NCBI GenBank assembly: GCA_964516555.1
Contig: CAZFAI010000023.1
Location: 1-14,079 of the forward strand
From: CAZFAI01 sp964516555
GTDB taxonomy: Bacteria > Patescibacteriota > Microgenomatia > UBA12405
Length of the DNA stretch: 14,079 bases
Direction: 5' to 3'
The notes under the pieces were generated by a model. The model made no database searches. It was given only the letters and a program-made list of their open reading frames with translations, and was not told where the DNA came from. Of this stretch, positions 13,162-14,079 are shown piece after piece; position 1 is the stretch's first letter, and each line of letters starts with the position of its first letter. A program made the position numbers and the translations under genes.

Positions 13162-13186
13162 TAAATCATCAATCGGTATATATACT
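13158..13186 (+). promoter_or_regulatory. Promoter of the DedA-family gene, leaderless position
   Basis: TTGATA (13158-13163), 17 nt, TATACT (13181-13186), ending 6 nt before the ATG at 13193. The -35 contains the TGA stop of the preceding gene. This supports 13193 over the upstream in-frame starts. Confidence 0.65.
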
Positions 13187-13192
13187 CTTAAA

Positions 13193-13837
13193 ATGACTGA
13201 AATTCTCAACCGTATCCTTGAAATGGTCCATGTTAACGGAACTTTAGCCATGCTGGCTGGTGGGTTTATAGAACAAATAATAGTCCCCATCCCCTCCCCA
13301 ATTATAACTATGGCAGGCGGAGCCTTCCTGGTCGAACACGGCCAACCGATTTTCGAAACCATTTGGAATATTTTTAAAAATGTTACCTTACCCTACACAA
13401 TTGGAGCCACACTTGGCACCAGTCTTGTTTATCTTGCTGCTTATTTTGGTGGCAAACCTATCCTTGACAACTTCGGGAAATATATTGGTCTTTCTTGGAA
13501 ATTAATCGAAAAAGTTCGTACTGATTTTCAAAAATCAACTAAAGACGAAATCTTCATACTCGTAGCCTGTTCAATTCCGGTTGTACCCGTCTCCTTGGTT
13601 ACCGGTTTTTGCGGTGGTTTCAAAATTCCCCCCGTCAAATTTTATTCCATGCTCTTTCTGGCACTTTTATTCCGTGCCACCCTTCTGGGTTTCATTGGTT
13701 TTAACATGGGTGAAGCATTTACCGAACTGGCTCACGGTCTTGACAAAATTGAATCACTAATTACCGTCATTGGTGCCGTTCTCATCCTTGGATTCCTTTA
13801 TCTCAAGCGCGAAAAATGGATTAAATCCAACGGATAG
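13193..13837 (+). CDS. DedA/VTT-domain membrane protein
   Basis: A 214-aa polytopic inner-membrane protein. The first re-entrant motif is FIEQIIVPIPSPIITMAGG (25-43, with Glu27), then a glycine-rich helix GATLGTSLVYLAAYFGG and a second re-entrant motif ACSIPVVPVSLVTGFCGG (125-142), in the order typical of DedA (VTT/SNARE-associated) proteins. Some members flip undecaprenyl phosphate or phosphatidylethanolamine across the membrane; the substrate here is unknown. The arginine usually found in the second motif (R-x-IP) is missing, with Ser128 in its place. ATG 13193 is chosen over in-frame starts back to 13067 because those overlap the preceding gene and a TTGATA/TATACT promoter points exactly here. 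The adjoining transglycosylase suggests a cell-envelope theme. Confidence 0.85.
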   Translation: MTEILNRILEMVHVNGTLAMLAGGFIEQIIVPIPSPIITMAGGAFLVEHGQPIFETIWNIFKNVTLPYTIGATLGTSLVYLAAYFGGKPILDNFGKYIGLSWKLIEKVRTDFQKSTKDEIFILVACSIPVVPVSLVTGFCGGFKIPPVKFYSMLFLALLFRATLLGFIGFNMGEAFTELAHGLDKIESLITVIGAVLILGFLYLKREKWIKSNG

Positions 13838-13838
13838 C

Positions 13839-13867
13839 TTTTCATAAATATGCCCTTCGTTTATAGT
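13839..13867 (+). promoter_or_regulatory. Candidate promoter of the DUF389 gene, leaderless position
   Basis: TTTTCA (13839-13844), 17 nt, TATAGT (13862-13867), 7 nt before the ATG at 13875. The -35 is weak, but the placement repeats that of the other leaderless genes. Confidence 0.45.
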
Positions 13868-13874
13868 ATTAACT

Positions 13875-14079
13875 ATGAGTAAACTACCCCTACTCGACCT
13901 TTACTTTATTAACGACATCGAGCAATCACACGAAAACGACATTTTCAGTAAAATCAATCAAAATGGTAGTTTTTCTCTCTCTTTCATCACCCTCCTCATA
14001 GCTTCCAGCATCATCTGTACCCTTGGTTTAATTCTCAATAATTCACCCGTTGTTATCGGAGGAATGATCATCTCCCCCA
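13875..14079 (+). CDS. DUF389 (TIGR00341-like) membrane protein, N-terminal part
   Basis: The frame is open from the ATG to the window edge (68 codons read). A polar 35-residue start is followed by SLSFITLLIASSIICTLGL and NNSPVVIGGMIISP, which match the hallmark hydrophobic segment of DUF389 proteins (a GL-x-x-NS-x-x-VIGAM-x-x-P pattern). These are integral membrane proteins of unknown transport or structural role. The gene continues beyond the window. No Shine-Dalgarno is seen; a TATAGT box ends 7 nt before the ATG. Confidence 0.85.
   Translation, partial: MSKLPLLDLYFINDIEQSHENDIFSKINQNGSFSLSFITLLIASSIICTLGLILNNSPVVIGGMIISP

Noticed and set aside
13067..13192. N-terminal extension of the DedA-family protein
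   Set aside because: It overlaps the transglycosylase gene out of frame, has no membrane character, and the promoter at 13158-13186 lies inside it.
1..14079. tRNA genes, CRISPR arrays, insertion sequences or integrase sites
   Set aside because: I looked for T-loop/anticodon patterns, evenly spaced repeats, transposase-like proteins and terminal inverted repeats and saw none.

Overview
The window looks like a piece of a small-genome bacterium, most likely Candidate Phyla Radiation/Patescibacteria (Microgenomates-like). This is inferred from family-level impressions: large GT-C-type membrane proteins, short one-TM cysteine-pair proteins, a double-length ThyX, and a compact dTMP gene set. No rRNA, tRNA or marker gene fixes the taxonomy. 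The standard genetic code fits every gene read.

Left end (1-1234): the tail of an unknown gene, a membrane-anchored protein with a good Shine-Dalgarno, a strong hairpin terminator, and then a complete type III hammerhead self-cleaving ribozyme (922-978) that ends four bases before the ATG of a small membrane protein. A 25-codon open frame runs through the ribozyme and overlaps that ATG as ATGA.

Cell-surface block (1217-7008): two divergent GT-C-like membrane proteins (536 and 1049 aa) whose promoters surround a 14-bp palindrome. They are followed by a secreted protein (263 aa) behind a sigma70-type promoter, a long leader hairpin and a leader terminator with six T's.

Thymidylate block (7079-12021): glyA, tdk, tmk-dcd and thyX on alternating strands. 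Together they can make dTMP/dTDP. Dcd converts dCTP, probably straight to dUMP since it resembles bifunctional enzymes. GlyA supplies methylene-THF, ThyX makes dTMP, Tdk salvages thymidine, and Tmk phosphorylates dTMP. ThyX is double length with its signature motifs divided between two repeats.

Envelope block (12121-14079): a protein with a twin-arginine-like N-terminus joining a degenerate C39-like domain to a lytic transglycosylase domain, a DedA/VTT membrane protein, and the start of a DUF389 membrane protein.

Two expression styles coexist. Several genes (tdk, dcd, thyX, the DedA gene, the DUF389 gene) have a -10 box ending only 6-7 nt before the ATG, implying leaderless mRNAs. Genes at 226, 6217 and tmk have Shine-Dalgarno sites. 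The 226 and 6217 genes also lack the strong C-over-G bias of the + strand seen in the other blocks and end in similar hairpins, so they may have a different history.
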